A DNA stretch of 64,000 nucleotides from Elephas maximus indicus. Its lineage: Eukaryota > Chordata > Mammalia > Proboscidea > Elephantidae. The position numbers and the translations under genes were made by a program. The notes under the pieces were generated by a model that was given only the letters and a program-made list of their open reading frames with translations, was not told the origin of the DNA and searched no databases. Positions 1-11,037 of the stretch are shown piece by piece; the first letter of the stretch is position 1, and the number at the start of each line of letters is the position of its first letter. Location: contig NC_064832.1 of NCBI RefSeq assembly GCF_024166365.1, positions 40,204,249 to 40,268,248 of the forward strand. Direction: 5' to 3'.

Positions 1-654
1 ATCCTGCTTGAGATTTTTTTTGTCCTCCAATTGAGTTCTGATACACCTTAGGGTACTGAGTCTGGAATTTCTGGACCCCTTACTTGGAACTCTGAATAAA
101 GAGAGGCCCAGACTTGAAGCAAAATAAATTTAGGACAGTTGAGAAAGGAAATGAAGAAATATTGTTTTGTTTCAAAATAGAACCCACCAAAATTTCCAGT
201 GATCAAATTATAAGTTCTTATGTATCGCCTCGACGGCAGTGGGTTTTGAAGGTTTATGTATATTAAAACACATAACATTATTTTTTAGGATTATATCATA
301 CTTATTTTTTAGTATTAAATTTAGTATTTATAGTATTTGTGTTTTTAGTATATTTTTACCATTTCATTTCAGATTTAGTAATCTCAATCAGAACATTAAA
401 AAAATTGAATAAATGTCAAATTATTTTTGTATTTAAATTCATGGTTATGATATTAAACATGTCGAATAATAAAATGTGCTTTCCCAAATTTTCTGTTCTG
501 TTACTCATTGAATATGAGTTCAATGAATGTTTGAGGAACAATAAAATAGTTTCTGAATCTGAATCAATTTCCATAGTGTTATAATACTAATTTAAAGATA
601 CAATCATGTCATATTTTATTTCAAAATGCAATCTAAATTTAAACCTAAAATCTG
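1..654. other. Unassigned AT-rich DNA
   Basis: AT-rich sequence with no recognisable gene, repeat consensus or RNA. Open frames here are short and stop-rich on both strands. It may be decayed repeat. Confidence 0.5.
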
Positions 655-1132
655 TGCACATTCTACTCACCATAGCCAAAAGTAGAAACAACTGAAATGC
701 CTATCAACAGCTGAATGGATAAACAAAATGTGGTACATACATACATACAGTGGAATACTACTCAGCCAATAGGAGAAGCAAAGTCATGACACATGCTACA
801 ATATAGATGGAGCTTGAAGACATTACACTGAGGGAAATAAGTCAGTTACAAAAGGACAGATATTGTTTGACCTCGCTTATATAAAAAATAAGGTAAATGT
901 ATAGAGATCAAAGTTTATTAGTGGTTACCAGGGACAGAAGGGAAGGGAAAAGTGAGGATTCTTGCTTAGGGTGTACTGAGTTTGGTTTACAGTGGTGGAA
1001 AAATTACATTGATTAAGGGTAGGGTTGCAGGTGATTATTGTAAGTGCTGTCATTAAGTTGTACACCTACAAAAAGTTGGATTGGCAAAACTTGTGTGATA
1101 GACATATTTACAACAGTGACAAAAAAAAAAAA
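655..1132 (+). mobile_element. LINE-1 3' end (ORF2 C-terminus plus 3'UTR), sense
   Basis: The segment begins with the typical mammalian L1 ORF2 C-terminal region (a weakly conserved reading around 'WINKMWYIHTVEYYSA'), continues through a 3'UTR, and ends in an A12 tail at 1121-1132. It is a 5'-truncated, non-coding copy. Confidence 0.8.
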
Positions 1133-1368
1133 GTAGCTGCTGAGGTTGCTTATGTACAACCACACACCTCATAGGATTTAGTTTCTTGGTTTGGAGGTTT
1201 AGGGTCATGGTTTCATGGGACCCAGCAATTTCACTCTTAGATATTGAAAACATATGTCCACGTAAAAACTAGTAAACAAATGTTCATAACAGCATCATTC
1301 ATAATAACCCCAAAATAGAAACAGCCCAAATGTCCATCAACTGATAAATGGATAAACAAAATGTCACG

Positions 1369-1555
1369 CAGTAAAAACTGCAAAAGCCGGAAACTATGTA
1401 AGGTGGAAACCTATGTAAAGCAGAAAACTCAAATATTTTCCACTTATACAGAGAGAAAAGTGGTAAGGCTGCACCTGTCAAAAGTGGAAGAATTTTGAGA
1501 CACAGAAAAAAAAAAAGATAGACCTGTCAAGTTTCAGCTCTCACAGGTTTCACTG
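1369..1555. mobile_element. Short Tigger/pogo-like MITE inserted in L1
   Basis: The segment interrupts L1 sequence exactly. Its ends are imperfect terminal inverted repeats: left CAGTAAAAACTGC, and right, read in reverse complement, CAGTGAAACCTGT. A TA dinucleotide follows the right end, as expected for TA-targeting Tc1/mariner-pogo elements, but the left TA is not preserved. At 187 bp it has no coding capacity. Family assignment is an inference. Confidence 0.6.
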
Positions 1556-1737
1556 TATATCCATGCAATGGAATAGTATTTAGCCATAAAAGGAAGGGAG
1601 TGTTGATACATCATGCTAAAACATGGATGAACCTTGAAAAATTATGCTAAGTTAAAGAACTCAGACACAGAAGGCCATATATTGCATGATTCCATTTATA
1701 TGGACTATCCAGAATAGGCAAACCCATTGTCTTAGGC

Positions 1738-2259
1738 TGGATTCTCTATAGAAGCAAAACCAGTAAAGCATAATAAGGAAATGGCTCATGTGGTTGTAGA
1801 GGATGGAATGTGGGTCAGGCTGGAGGCTTCTGCTGATTCATACAGTTGTAGGAGCTGGTGAACTAAGATCAGCAAGTCAGACAGCAGGGCCCTGGCTCAC
1901 AGGCTGCAAAAACTGATGAATCCCAAGATCAGCAGGCAAAATGGTAGGTAAGCTGCTAGCTCAAGTCCCAAGAACCAGAGACCAGACAAACAGGAGCCAG
2001 CTGCAGGATCCAGCGCAAGCAAAAGCCCATGGGCCTTGCCAGAAAGTCCACTTATATTGGATGCAGGTCACACCCCCAAGGATACTTCCTTTCAACTGAC
2101 TGGCTACTCACAGCAGATCCCATCAAGTAGGTGATCACATTATATCAAATCTCATCATGGAGGTGATCACATCATTATAAAACTGCCAAACTACATCATA
2201 ACTGCCAAGCCACTGAGAATCATGGCCAGCCGAGTAGACACACAAACTTAACGATCACA
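1738..2259 (-). mobile_element. Solo ERVL-type (MLT2-like) LTR, antisense
   Basis: In reverse complement it begins TG, includes the 'TCAACTTGGCTGG'-like start of MLT2 LTRs, and ends with the 'GAGAACC...' type terminus. A perfect 5-bp target duplication, CCCAT, lies at 1733-1737 and 2260-2264. This is the duplication size expected for ERVL LTRs and fixes both ends. It is inserted in L1 3' sequence, and related copies lie at 51995 and probably 21736. Confidence 0.85.
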
Positions 2260-2559
2260 CCCATATAGACAGAGAATAGTTTCATTGTAGTCTAGGTCCA
2301 GAGGATGGGGTGAATGGAGCATTAAGTGGAAGTGGCAACCACTACTAATAGGGATGAGGTTTCTTTTGCAGGTGATGACAATGTTCCAGAATTAGTGATG
2401 ATGGTTGCACAAATCTCTAAGGAGCTTAGATATCTTAACCAGTTTTTGTATAGTGAATGTACTAAAAACCACTGAATTTTATACTCTAAACAGGTGAACT
2501 TTATGGTATATGAATTATATTCCAATAAAACTATTATTTAAAGAACAATTTCCTTTTTA

Positions 2560-2760
2560 TTGCTATATGTTGTATATATATATATGTTTTGCTATACATT
2601 ATATACACACACACTATAGTATGTGTATACCACATACACTATGAAGTGTGTATATACCAGTTTGTTTAACCATTTGCCCAGTGAAAGACATTTGAGTTGT
2701 TTCCAGTTTTTGCTATCACAAATAAAGCTGGTATGAAACAATACTCATTATTAAAACACA
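2560..2760 (-). mobile_element. Decayed antisense L1 piece with TA/CA microsatellite
   Basis: A TA- and CA-rich simple repeat lies at about 2570-2665. The flanking sequence resembles the antisense L1 ORF2 end (TTTAACCATTTGCCC and GAGTTGTTTCCAG). Confidence 0.5.
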
Positions 2761-3084
2761 CAACTCTTATTTTCTAAGATCAGCAAGTTTAATTATTTTC
2801 GTATGAAACCCACGTCAAGGGGAATTCTGGAAATCGTATATGTTAAACTCTGTCAGCAAAAAATATATAATGCTTCAGTTAGCAGTTCCGTGTTTTTTTC
2901 TTCAATTATTTTCATAAAGACTTTAAGATTTCACTCTTCATTCCTTCACTTTATTAAAAGCTGAAAGACAGCATGTATGTATGATATATGCTATGACCAG
3001 GTTCTCCTCCATATTCTAAAGTGGAGCAGCACTTCGCGGCTAGGTCAGGATCACGCCCGATTTTTTTCCAGTAGGGGCCCTTCT

Positions 3085-3292
3085 TGGAGTCCCTGGATGG
3101 TGCAAATGATTAAGTGCTTGACTGCTAGCAGAAATGTTGGCGGTTTGAACCTACCCAGAGCTGCCTTGGAAGACAGGCCTGGCAATCTGCTTCTGAAAGG
3201 GCACAGCCTGGAAAATCCTATGGAACAGCTCCACTCTGCACACATAAGATTGCCATGAGTCAGGACTGACTTGACAGCAAGTAACGACGACA
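3085..3292 (+). mobile_element. AfroSINE (long subtype), sense
   Basis: tRNA-derived SINE with a 5' part 'GGAGTCCCTGGATGGTGCAAATG' region (decayed A box), a B-box-like 'GGTTTGAACC', and a 3' 'GCCATGAGTCAGGACTGACTTGACAGCAA'-type end followed by an ACG-rich tail. A perfect 10-bp target duplication, GGGCCCTTCT, lies at 3075-3084 and 3293-3302. Confidence 0.9.
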
Positions 3293-3344
3293 GGGCCCTT
3301 CTCACATGCCAGAATTATTCAGTTTATTGATTTGTTTTACACTT

Positions 3345-3475
3345 TAGTGTTTGTCTCTTTCCCTAGAACGTACTCTCCCAACACGGGAGGACCCACGCCT
3401 CTCTTTTTCATCAGTTCCTAGCATAGTGCCATATATGCAGTCAGTGCCCAAGGAACGAAGAAATAAATGAATGTG
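3345..3475 (+). mobile_element. L2 LINE 3' end
   Basis: It has the L2-type 3' terminus: 'TTCCTAGCATAGTGCC', then a 'CAGTGCCCAAGGAACG' stretch and an AATAAATGAATG ending. This is an ancient mammal-wide fragment. Confidence 0.65.
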
Positions 3476-4145
3476 TTTGCTGCTTTTATATGACAAGCAT
3501 CTGCATTTACAACTCTGATCATTTAGCGAGTTCTCCAGCTTTGAGGAAGAGCTGTTATTACATCATTTTTTTCTGGTTGTTATAGCAACCACTGGCCTCC
3601 AGAGCTACAAGTTCATTCTGATGCGTATGTTTTCCCAGAAGACTAAACCATATTTTCAACTATGGAATAATGATTCCATTATAAATCACATTTCTCACAA
3701 TACAGAAGGAGCATTGAAAGAGGTTTTCAGTTATCTTTTATGAAGATGGCAGAGATTTAGAAAGGAAACACAAATCTGTTCAAGCCAACAAAAGCTGGGG
3801 GGAGGGGAGGGAAAGGCAGCATGGCACGCATCTCCACTAACAAGACTTTCATATTTCCTCCAAATTTCCCCACCTTTCCACAGCACCAATGAATTCAGTT
3901 GATTTTTTTGTCCAAGTTGGCAAGGAGGTTTTGAAAGATAATCACTGCAAAACAAAGAACTCTGCAGAGCTCTGCTACAGCCTAAATACTTCCTCTTTTT
4001 CTTCTCCTTGCCTGTTGCTTAACTTTCATGTTAAATTACCAAATGATGGTAGTCTTACAAAAATTGAGGTTATCTCTGAAAAGATTTGAAATCTGGCACT
4101 TCCTGCTCCCCTCCCCCAACTCACATTTTAGGAGCAGGTATTGAG
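3476..4145. other. Unassigned, no gene seen
   Basis: Mixed-composition sequence without a convincing open frame, splice pattern or repeat match that I recognise. It could be unique intergenic DNA. Confidence 0.45.
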
Positions 4146-4169
4146 AAAAAAAAAAATTTTTTTTTTTTT
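4146..4169. repeat. A11T13 homopolymer palindrome
   Basis: Eleven A residues are followed directly by thirteen T residues. ATTGAG occurs on both sides (4140-4145 and 4170-4175). The T run could be the poly(A) tail of an antisense retrocopy lying to the right. Confidence 0.8.
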
Positions 4170-4700
4170 ATTGAGAAGGGTTTTATTAAACTGGATTAGT
4201 CATCATAAAAAATAAAAAATAAAAAAACTTAGTTATCATAGAAAACTCATTATTATGAGTTCAATAAGACAGTTTATCTGGGCCATTCACCTAGCCATGA
4301 ATGTAGCTGGGAAAAAAGTCAGTGTCTACTGTGTAATGGTAGCTAGCCTCTGGGGATCTTACTTGTAGATTATACGCATTTTCTCTTCTGTAGCTTTAGC
4401 CATAGGTACTGGGGATAGTCACCACCATACGAGAGCTCAGTTCCAAGGTGTAGCCTATCATAAATACTTCATTACACCCTTCCTTTGTGCAGCTCTGAAT
4501 GCTTTTCTCATGCACATGGTTGCAATATCCACCAGTAAACTGTCCCACGATGTTGTCTAAAAGAAGTTATATCACAATTAGCTCACTTCCTGGGCTTTGT
4601 TTGGCATTATAAAAGCAGAAACTGCCTCAGTACATTCAGATAATATATCATGGGCGTGATGCCAAGAAGACAAAGAGTAAGACAGGCAGGGAAGTATAGA
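4157..4700 (-). pseudogene. Possible antisense processed retrocopy of unidentified mRNA
   Basis: Read in reverse complement the segment ends '...TTTAATAAAACCCTTCTCAAT' and then a poly(A) run, so a polyadenylation hexamer sits about 15 nt before the A tail, as in a reverse-transcribed mRNA 3' end. Short peptide-like stretches occur around 4440-4560, but stops interrupt them and I could not name a parent gene. No right-hand target duplication was found. It could instead be a LINE 3'UTR. Confidence 0.3.
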
Positions 4701-6029
4701 GGATAGTCTCAAGATTAAAGATTTTGGTACCAGAACCCATGAATTATCTTAATTTATATGTTTGTAAGAACTTCATTCTAGACCTTTACAAATCTTCATA
4801 CTTTTTTTTTCTTTTATACAAGCATGGAATGATACACAACAATAGTTCAGATGTTAAACCTTTGAGACAGCTAAACCTAGATATCTGTCTGTTGTTAAAA
4901 ATTGAAGGTGGCCCAGTGAAGTGGAAGGTTGTGCCAGGGGAGAATCAGTGTCCGGTCACACAAAATTTGGAAAATTCTGTTGTACAAACTAAGGACACAT
5001 GTCCTAGAATGTTCACCAAAGACGCGGCTACACAATCTTTTGTTAAAGAGATTAAGCCTGTGACTGATGAATCTAACCAACTACCATGGCAGAAAACCTA
5101 TCAGCTTACACCATAGACGATAGAGAAAGAACAAAAGGAAAGAATGCTATCTGCCTCTTGGAATTCTCTGCATCTGCTGTCCTCCAAGAAAAGAAAAGGA
5201 TCATCCCTGGAGCAGCTTGGAGGTCAGCAGACTGTTGGAGGGAGCACGGGAAGCAGGACTGCCTCGATTTCAAAGGGTGAAAGCACAGCCTGCTGGGTTT
5301 CAAAGGGTGGGGCCAGGGCCTCCTAGGTTTCAAAGAGACAGCTCTTCATCAACTCAGTTCCAGATGTAGGCCTGCTGTTCATAAATTCCAGGGCTGCTCC
5401 CCAAAGCTGAGAGGGCAGGGCTGTCATGACCAAGAGGCAAAACAACAGGGATTGCTGGGGCTGAGGGGGTGGGGTCGCCACTTGGATGGACTAGGAGAAT
5501 GGGGCTGTCCAAAGCTAAGGGAGCAGAGTTGCCATCCCAATGGGCCTGGAAGGCAGAGCTGAAGCTCACAGCCAAGGGGCCTCCACCCAGAATCCAGAAA
5601 GCATGGCCAACATCCAGAGTCTGGAGGGCAGGGCCATTGCCTAGATGATCTCAGAGAAGAGAGGATTATTTTCAAGGCTTGAGAGCTAATATAATATGTT
5701 CTGCTGGGTTTTGGATTTGCTTGGTGCCTGTTACTCCTTCCTTCCCTCTAATTTCTCCCATTTGTAATGAAAATGTCTACCTTGTGCCTGTTCCACCATC
5801 GTGCTTTGGAAGCAGATAACCTGTATTCTGGATTTCACAGGTTCATAGATGAACAAAAATTTTGCCCCAGGATGGAATATGCCTAAAGCTTCACCCACGT
5901 TTGATTTAGATGATTCAGAAGATGAGATTTTGGACTTGGAGTTGATTTAAGACTTTTGCTATGATGTGATGGAGTGAATGTGCTTTGCATGTAGGAAGGA
6001 CATGTATTTTGTGGGGCCAAAGGGTGGAA
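4701..6029 (+). mobile_element. MaLR (THE1/MST/MLT1-type) internal region, sense
   Basis: The 3' part closely follows the pattern of MaLR internal sequence preceding a 3' LTR: 'GGGTTTTGGATTTGCTTGG', 'AATGTCTACCTTGTGCCTGT', and a final 'GGGGCCAAAGGGTGGAAT' directly before the LTR. MaLR internals are ancient retroviral remnants without pol, and here only short stop-broken frames remain (for example 4724-5116). The left boundary is uncertain. Confidence 0.65.
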
Positions 6030-6452
6030 TATTATGGGTTGAATTATGTTCCCCCAAAATATGTGCTGCAAATCCTAACCTCTATGCCTGTAGTTATAAT
6101 CCCATTTGGGAATGCGTTGTCTTTGTTATGTTAATGAGAAGTGATTAGTATAGTGTGTGTCTTGAGTCGATCTCTTTTGAGATATAAAAGAGTTTAAACA
6201 AGCGATCTAGAAACAGAGTAGAAACAGAGATGGGGGAAGGGAGATGCCAAGCCACATGAAGACTGCCCAGGAGCAGAAGCTCAAATAAACAAGGACCTTC
6301 CTCTGAGCTGGAGGAGACAGGAAGTCTTCTCCTTGAGCCGGCATCCTGAATTCAGACTTCTAGCCTCCTAAACTGTGAGAAAATGATTTTCTGTTTGTTA
6401 AAGCCATCCGCTTGTGGTATTTCTGTTACAGCAGCACTAGATAACCAAGACA
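6030..6452 (+). mobile_element. MLT1-like 3' LTR of the MaLR element
   Basis: It starts at the 'TTATGGGTTGAATTATG' boundary right after the internal region, contains 'GATATAAAAGAG' (TATA-like) and 'GACTTCTAGCCTCC', and ends '...AGATAACCAAGACA'. The order internal then LTR shows it is the 3' LTR of a sense copy. The same LTR type recurs at 16835, 24149 and 52402. Confidence 0.8.
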
Positions 6453-6598
6453 ATAGGGTTTTCAATGGCTGATTTTTCTGAAGTAGATCATCAGGCCTTT
6501 CTTCTGAGGCACTTCTAGGTAGACTCAGATCGCCAGCCTTTAGGTTATAACAGTTAATAGCCAAGTGCATTAACCATTTACAGTAGCCAGGGACTCCC
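6453..6598 (-). mobile_element. AfroSINE, antisense (partial)
   Basis: It reads 'TTTTCAATGGCTGATTTTTCTGAAG' through 'GCATTAACCATTTACAG' to 'GCCAGGGACTCCC', the reverse complement of the long AfroSINE subtype. The tail-proximal end abuts the LTR end. Confidence 0.8.
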
Positions 6599-7139
6599 TA
6601 TTAATAATACATTGTCTTATAATTTCACAGCAATTTTCTCTGAGTAATCCAATTACTCACGTATTTTGGAATTTTTCTTTTAGTTGGTCTGTTAATTTGC
6701 TGGAGCAAATAAAACACTGAAGTGTACAAAATAGTTTACATGCACATCTTTGGCCTGTGAAATCCTTGAGAAATTCTATACTCTACCCTTAACTCCAAGA
6801 AAAGACATTTTTTAATTTATTAAGTAGAAGGAAGAAATTGTAATGCACCCAATTAAAGTAATTAAACGTGTCCTCTCTTTTTCCTTATTTTATCTTTCAG
6901 AACATCAGCAACTGCCTGGCCTTGTTTTGTAGTTGCTTGAGTGAAAAAATGTCTTTAGTATATAAACTTAGTGTGTAATTTTTTACGTGTGTCCTGAGTC
7001 TGTTTGGTGCTAGGAATCCAATAACTCTCTTGGTTTTCCTCCTACTTCTCTGACTGCTCCACCTGTCATCTTTGCAGCTTCCTAGACCTCTGCCGCTTCC
7101 CTTAAACATTGCAGGTGCCTTAGCTTCTAATTTTGGCTG
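6599..7139. other. Unassigned, no gene seen
   Basis: No recognisable repeat or gene. Short antisense frames occur, without domain-like composition. Confidence 0.4.
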
Positions 7140-7790
7140 TCTTCCATCCCTACATGTGCTTCCTGTGCCACTGCATCCCGTTCTGGTTTGATGACTCCCA
7201 AATCTGTATCTCTACTCTATCCTTTTCTTCTGAGCTCCAGAACCATATATGCAATTTTCTACTGGCTATTTCACTCATGTCCCATAAATATACCTCATAG
7301 TAAACGCGTTCCAAATGGAACTCTTCACTTTCCTGCAATTTCGCTTGCCTCAAGCTGCTGCTCCTTCCACATTTCCTGTCTCCATGAATGGCTCACTGGC
7401 CACTCCGTTACACAAGCAGGAGCCCAGGCAGCATCATTTACTCCATCTCCTTTACTGCACACATCCGCTCAATTGCTGAATCATATAGACTCTGCTCCCA
7501 AAGCACGGCTATAATTTACCCACTCTTCTCAATCCTACTACCTATTAACCCATTGCCAACTCTATAGGACAGGCTAGACCTGCCCCAGCAGATTCTCAAG
7601 GCTGTCATCTTTATGGAAGCAGACTTCCTGCCACATCTTTCTTTGTGGAGCATCTAGTGGATTCAAACTGCTAACCTTTGTTTGTTAGCAGTCTAGCGCT
7701 TTAACCAGTGCACCACCAGATCCCCCTATAATTTAGCCCGAATCACCACCACAGGCTTGGACTTCCATATTAACCTTATTACGGGTTTCC
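7140..7790 (+). mobile_element. L2 LINE fragment, sense, split by AfroSINE
   Basis: 'TTTGATGACTCCCAAATCTG' and 'GAGCTCCAGAACCATATATG' and similar stretches match the region of L2 that lies upstream of its 3' end. The open frame at 7188-7514 is incidental to this repeat. An antisense AfroSINE interrupts it. Confidence 0.6.
7550..7728 (-). mobile_element. AfroSINE, antisense, inside L2
   Basis: 'CTATAGGACAGGCTAGACCTG', then 'GGATTCAAACTGCTAACC', then 'TTTAACCAGTGCACCACCAG': the reverse complement of AfroSINE, diverged. Confidence 0.85.
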
Positions 7791-8186
7791 TTTCTAATTC
7801 AGGTACTACTGCTGTGGGGTCTGCAGACTCCCATAGTGTTTGTGGGTAAAAATCAGAGGATTTGAGAAATCAGATGGGAAAAAATTGTATCTTTACTTTC
7901 ACTAACCTGTAACTAAAACTTAATATTTCCTTTTATGAACGTTGGCAATGAACCACAATAGTATTGACAGTACCTGTGATTTTATTACCACTAGAAATGG
8001 TAAATATTTTAATATCTCATGGCATTTATTGCAAATATCTCAAAATATCAGTTATGTTCATAGTTTTTTGAAATTATGGTAGTCATTTGATCCCCTTCTA
8101 GATCTTATTTAACATATAAAGAAGCACATACAATACTATTTTATACTTTTAAAAATACTCGTAACTATTTCAAAACAATTGTTTTG
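7791..8186. other. Unassigned, no gene seen
   Basis: AT-rich sequence without a recognised repeat or coding signal. Confidence 0.4.
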
Positions 8187-9155
8187 CTTGTAATCCTATG
8201 TATTTTTAAAAGATTTATTGAGATACAATTCACATACCATACAATTCTCTGACTTAAAGTGTACAATTCAGTATTTTTTGTGTATTCACAAAGTTGAAAA
8301 ACCATCACCCAATCAGTTTTAAAGCATTTTCATCACCCCAACATGAAACCACGTACCCATCAGCAGTCACTCCCCACATCCCCCAGCAGCTCCCCGTCCC
8401 CCTAGACCTAGGCAACCACTTATCTACTGTCTCTATGGACATTTCATATAAATGGAATCATACAATATACAGTCTTTTGTGTCTGACTTCTTTCACTTAG
8501 CATAATTTTTTTCAAGGTTCATCTACGTTATGGCATGTATTAGTATATCATTCATTTTTATGGCTAAATACTATTCTGATGTATGGATATGCCACAATTT
8601 ATTTATCCACCCATCAATTGAGGGACATACAAGGTTTTTTTGTTTTTTCATTCTTTGACTCCCCTGAATTATGCTGCTGTGAACATTCTGTACAAGTTTC
8701 TCGTGGCCTTTTTTTTTTTTTAGCTGTATACGTAGGAGTGGAGTTGCCAGTTCACATGGTAACTTAATGTTTAAGTTTTGAGGAACTGCCAACTGTTCTC
8801 TGCTGTGGCTACACCATTTTATAACCCCACCAGCAATGTGTATTGTTCTTGTGGTGTGCCGTGGCGTGGATACCAACACATAATGACCCTATAGGACAGA
8901 ATAGAACTGCTTCATAAGGTTTCCAAAGTTGTACTCTTTATGCAAGCGGATTGCTACAACTTTCTCCCCCAGAGCGATGATGAATTTGAACTGTCAGCCT
9001 TTAGGTTAGTAGCCAAATGCTTAACCACTGTGCCACCAGAGCTCCTTCGGCAATGTATAAGGTTTCCGGTTTCTCCATACCGATACTTGCTTTATCTGTC
9101 TTTTTTTTTTTTTTTTTTTTTAGCCCTCCTAGTGGGTAAAAGGAGGCTTTTTGTG
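8187..9155 (-). mobile_element. Antisense L1 3' end, split by AfroSINE
   Basis: It begins with the antisense L1 3'UTR hallmark ('TTTATTGAGATACAATTCAC') and runs into the antisense ORF2 end ('CACAATTTATTTATCCACCC'). The AfroSINE at 8843-9049 interrupts it and the L1 resumes after it. Confidence 0.8.
8843..9049 (-). mobile_element. AfroSINE (long subtype), antisense
   Basis: Reverse-complement AfroSINE ('GACCCTATAGGACAGAATAG', 'CTTAACCACTGTGCCACCAG'). It is flanked by near-identical 10-bp repeats, GCAATGTGTA (8833-8842) and GCAATGTATA (9050-9059), that mark target duplication in L1. Confidence 0.88.
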
Positions 9156-10070
9156 GTTTTTAAATATATTTTTTATTTTTATTTTTGCAACTATCATTTT
9201 TCACCCCAAACAGAAATTCTATACCCATTAGGCAATAATTCCCAATTTTCCTCCCCCCAGCCCCTGGTAACCACAAATGCACTTTTTGTCTTTATTGACA
9301 TCTAGTCTAGCTACTTCATGTAAATGGGATCATGTTTTATTTGTCCTTTTGTGTTTGGCTTATTTTATTTAGCATAATGTTTTCAAGCATCATCCATATT
9401 GTAGCCTGTATCAGAATTTCAGTTTTCTTCATGGCTGAGTAGTAGTCTATTGTATGTATATGCCATATTTATTTATCCATTCATTTGTTAATGGAAATTC
9501 AGGCTGTTTTCACCTTTTGGATATTGTGAATCATGCTGCAATGATATTGTGAATCATGCTGCACCTTGGTGTACAAGTAGCTGTTTGAGTCCCTGCTTTA
9601 AAGGCTTTTGGGTGTATACCTAGGAGTGGAATTGCTGAGTCATGTGGTAATTCTTTGACTCTTTGAGGAACTGCCTAACTGTTTTCCACAGCGGCAGCAC
9701 CATTTTACATTTCCACCAATAATGGATGAGCGTTCAAATTTCTCCACATCCTCACCAACACTTGTTGTTTTCCATTTTCCTGATCATAACCATCCTAGTG
9801 GGTATGAAGTGGTATCTCATTGTGGCTTTGATTTGCATTCCCCTAATGACTAATGTGTTGAGCTATTTTTCATATGACATTTCTTTGGAGAAATGTCCTA
9901 CGGCCATTATCTGCTAAGGATTTAGTATACAGATTATATACAGAACTATAACTCAACAACAAAAATATAAACAGCCCAATCATAAAATGGGCAAAGTACT
10001 TGAATAGACATTTTCTAAATCCTTAGCAGATAATGGCCGAAGGTTTCTTTTCACTTTCTTGATGGTGTTC
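9156..10070 (-). mobile_element. Another antisense L1 3' fragment with a flipped block
   Basis: Antisense L1 3'UTR and ORF2 end restart at about 9156. Between 9926 and 10014 the L1 sequence is in sense orientation ('AAACAGCCCAATCATAAAATG'-type), then antisense resumes, so a short segment is inverted. Confidence 0.7.
9901..10039. repeat. Perfect 25-bp inverted repeat with 89-bp loop
   Basis: Bases 9901-9925 and 10015-10039 are exact reverse complements (arm begins CGGCCATTATCTGC). They bound the flipped L1 block. Confidence 0.95.
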
Positions 10071-10558
10071 TTTTTTTTGCCAATTCAACTTTTTACAACT
10101 TAGTGACAGCAGTTACAATAAATGGCTGTGCAACCCTACCCTTAATCAATGCAACATTTCCATCACTGTTGATTCCCCTTTTCCTGCTCCGTTCCACCCC
10201 TGGTAACTACTTATAAACTTTGGTCTCTATACTTGTCTTTTTCCATAATTGAGGTCAATATTTGTCCTTCTGTGACTGGTTTATTTTACTCAGCATGGTA
10301 TTTTCAAGCTCCATCCATGCCGTAGCATGTATCAAGACTTCATTTCTCCTACTAGCTGAGTGGTATTCCACTGTATGTATGTGCCACATTTTGTTTATCC
10401 ACTCATCTGTTGATGGGCATTTAGGTTGTTTCCATCTTGTGGCTATTGCGAATAGTGCTGTAATAAACATTGGCGTACAGTTCTCTTTTTGAGTTTCTGC
10501 TTTCAAGACTTTTGGGAATATGCGTAGGAGTGGAATTGCTGTGTTATACAGTAGTTCT

Positions 10559-10721
10559 GGAGCCCTGGTTGCCCAGTGGTTAAGCGTTCGGCTGCTAACC
10601 AGAAGGCTGGCAGTGCGAACCCACCAGCCGCTCCTTGGAAACCCTATGCGTCAGTTCTACTCTGGACTATAGGGTCACTATGTGTCCCAAGTGACTTGAC
10701 AGCAACGGGGTTTTTTTTTTT
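10559..10721 (+). mobile_element. AfroSINE, sense
   Basis: Full-length short-type AfroSINE: 'GGAGCCCTGGTTGCCCAGTGG' start, 'GCTGCTAACCAGAAGG', '3' CTTGACAGCAACGGGG' and a T-rich tail. Inserted in antisense L1. Confidence 0.92.
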
Positions 10722-10887
10722 AATGGTAGTCTTATTTTTAGTTTTTTGAGGAACCATCACACTGTTTTCGACAACAGCTGTACCATTTTGTGTTCCCACC
10801 AGCAATGGATAAGGGTTCCAATTTCGCCACATCCTTGTCAACATTTGTTATTTTCTGTTTGTTTGCTTTTTTAAGCTTAGCCATCCT

Positions 10888-11037
10888 CCTGTTGCCATCA
10901 AGTGGATTCCAACTATGGTGACCTAATAGGACAGAGTAGAACTGCCCCATAGAGTTTCCAAGGAGCACCTGGTGGATTTGAACTGCTGACCTTTTGGTTA
11001 GCAGCCGTAGCTCTTAGCCACTGTACCACCAGGGTTT
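10888..11037 (-). mobile_element. AfroSINE, antisense
   Basis: Reverse-complement AfroSINE with 7-bp target duplication CCATCCT at 10881-10887 and 11038-11044, inside L1. Confidence 0.92.

Larger units (their letters stand above)
1190..2545 (+). mobile_element. Second LINE-1 3' fragment, sense, split by two insertions
   Basis: L1 ORF2-end and 3'UTR sequence resumes at about 1190. It is interrupted by a short DNA element (1369-1555) and by an LTR (1738-2259). Reading the L1 across both gaps restores a continuous match, so the two insertions are younger than this L1. Confidence 0.75.

Noticed and set aside
4724..5116. 130-codon plus-strand frame as a small gene
   Set aside because: It falls in MaLR internal sequence directly upstream of an MLT1-like 3' LTR.
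7188..7514. 108-codon plus-strand frame
   Set aside because: The DNA matches the L2 LINE; the frame is incidental.
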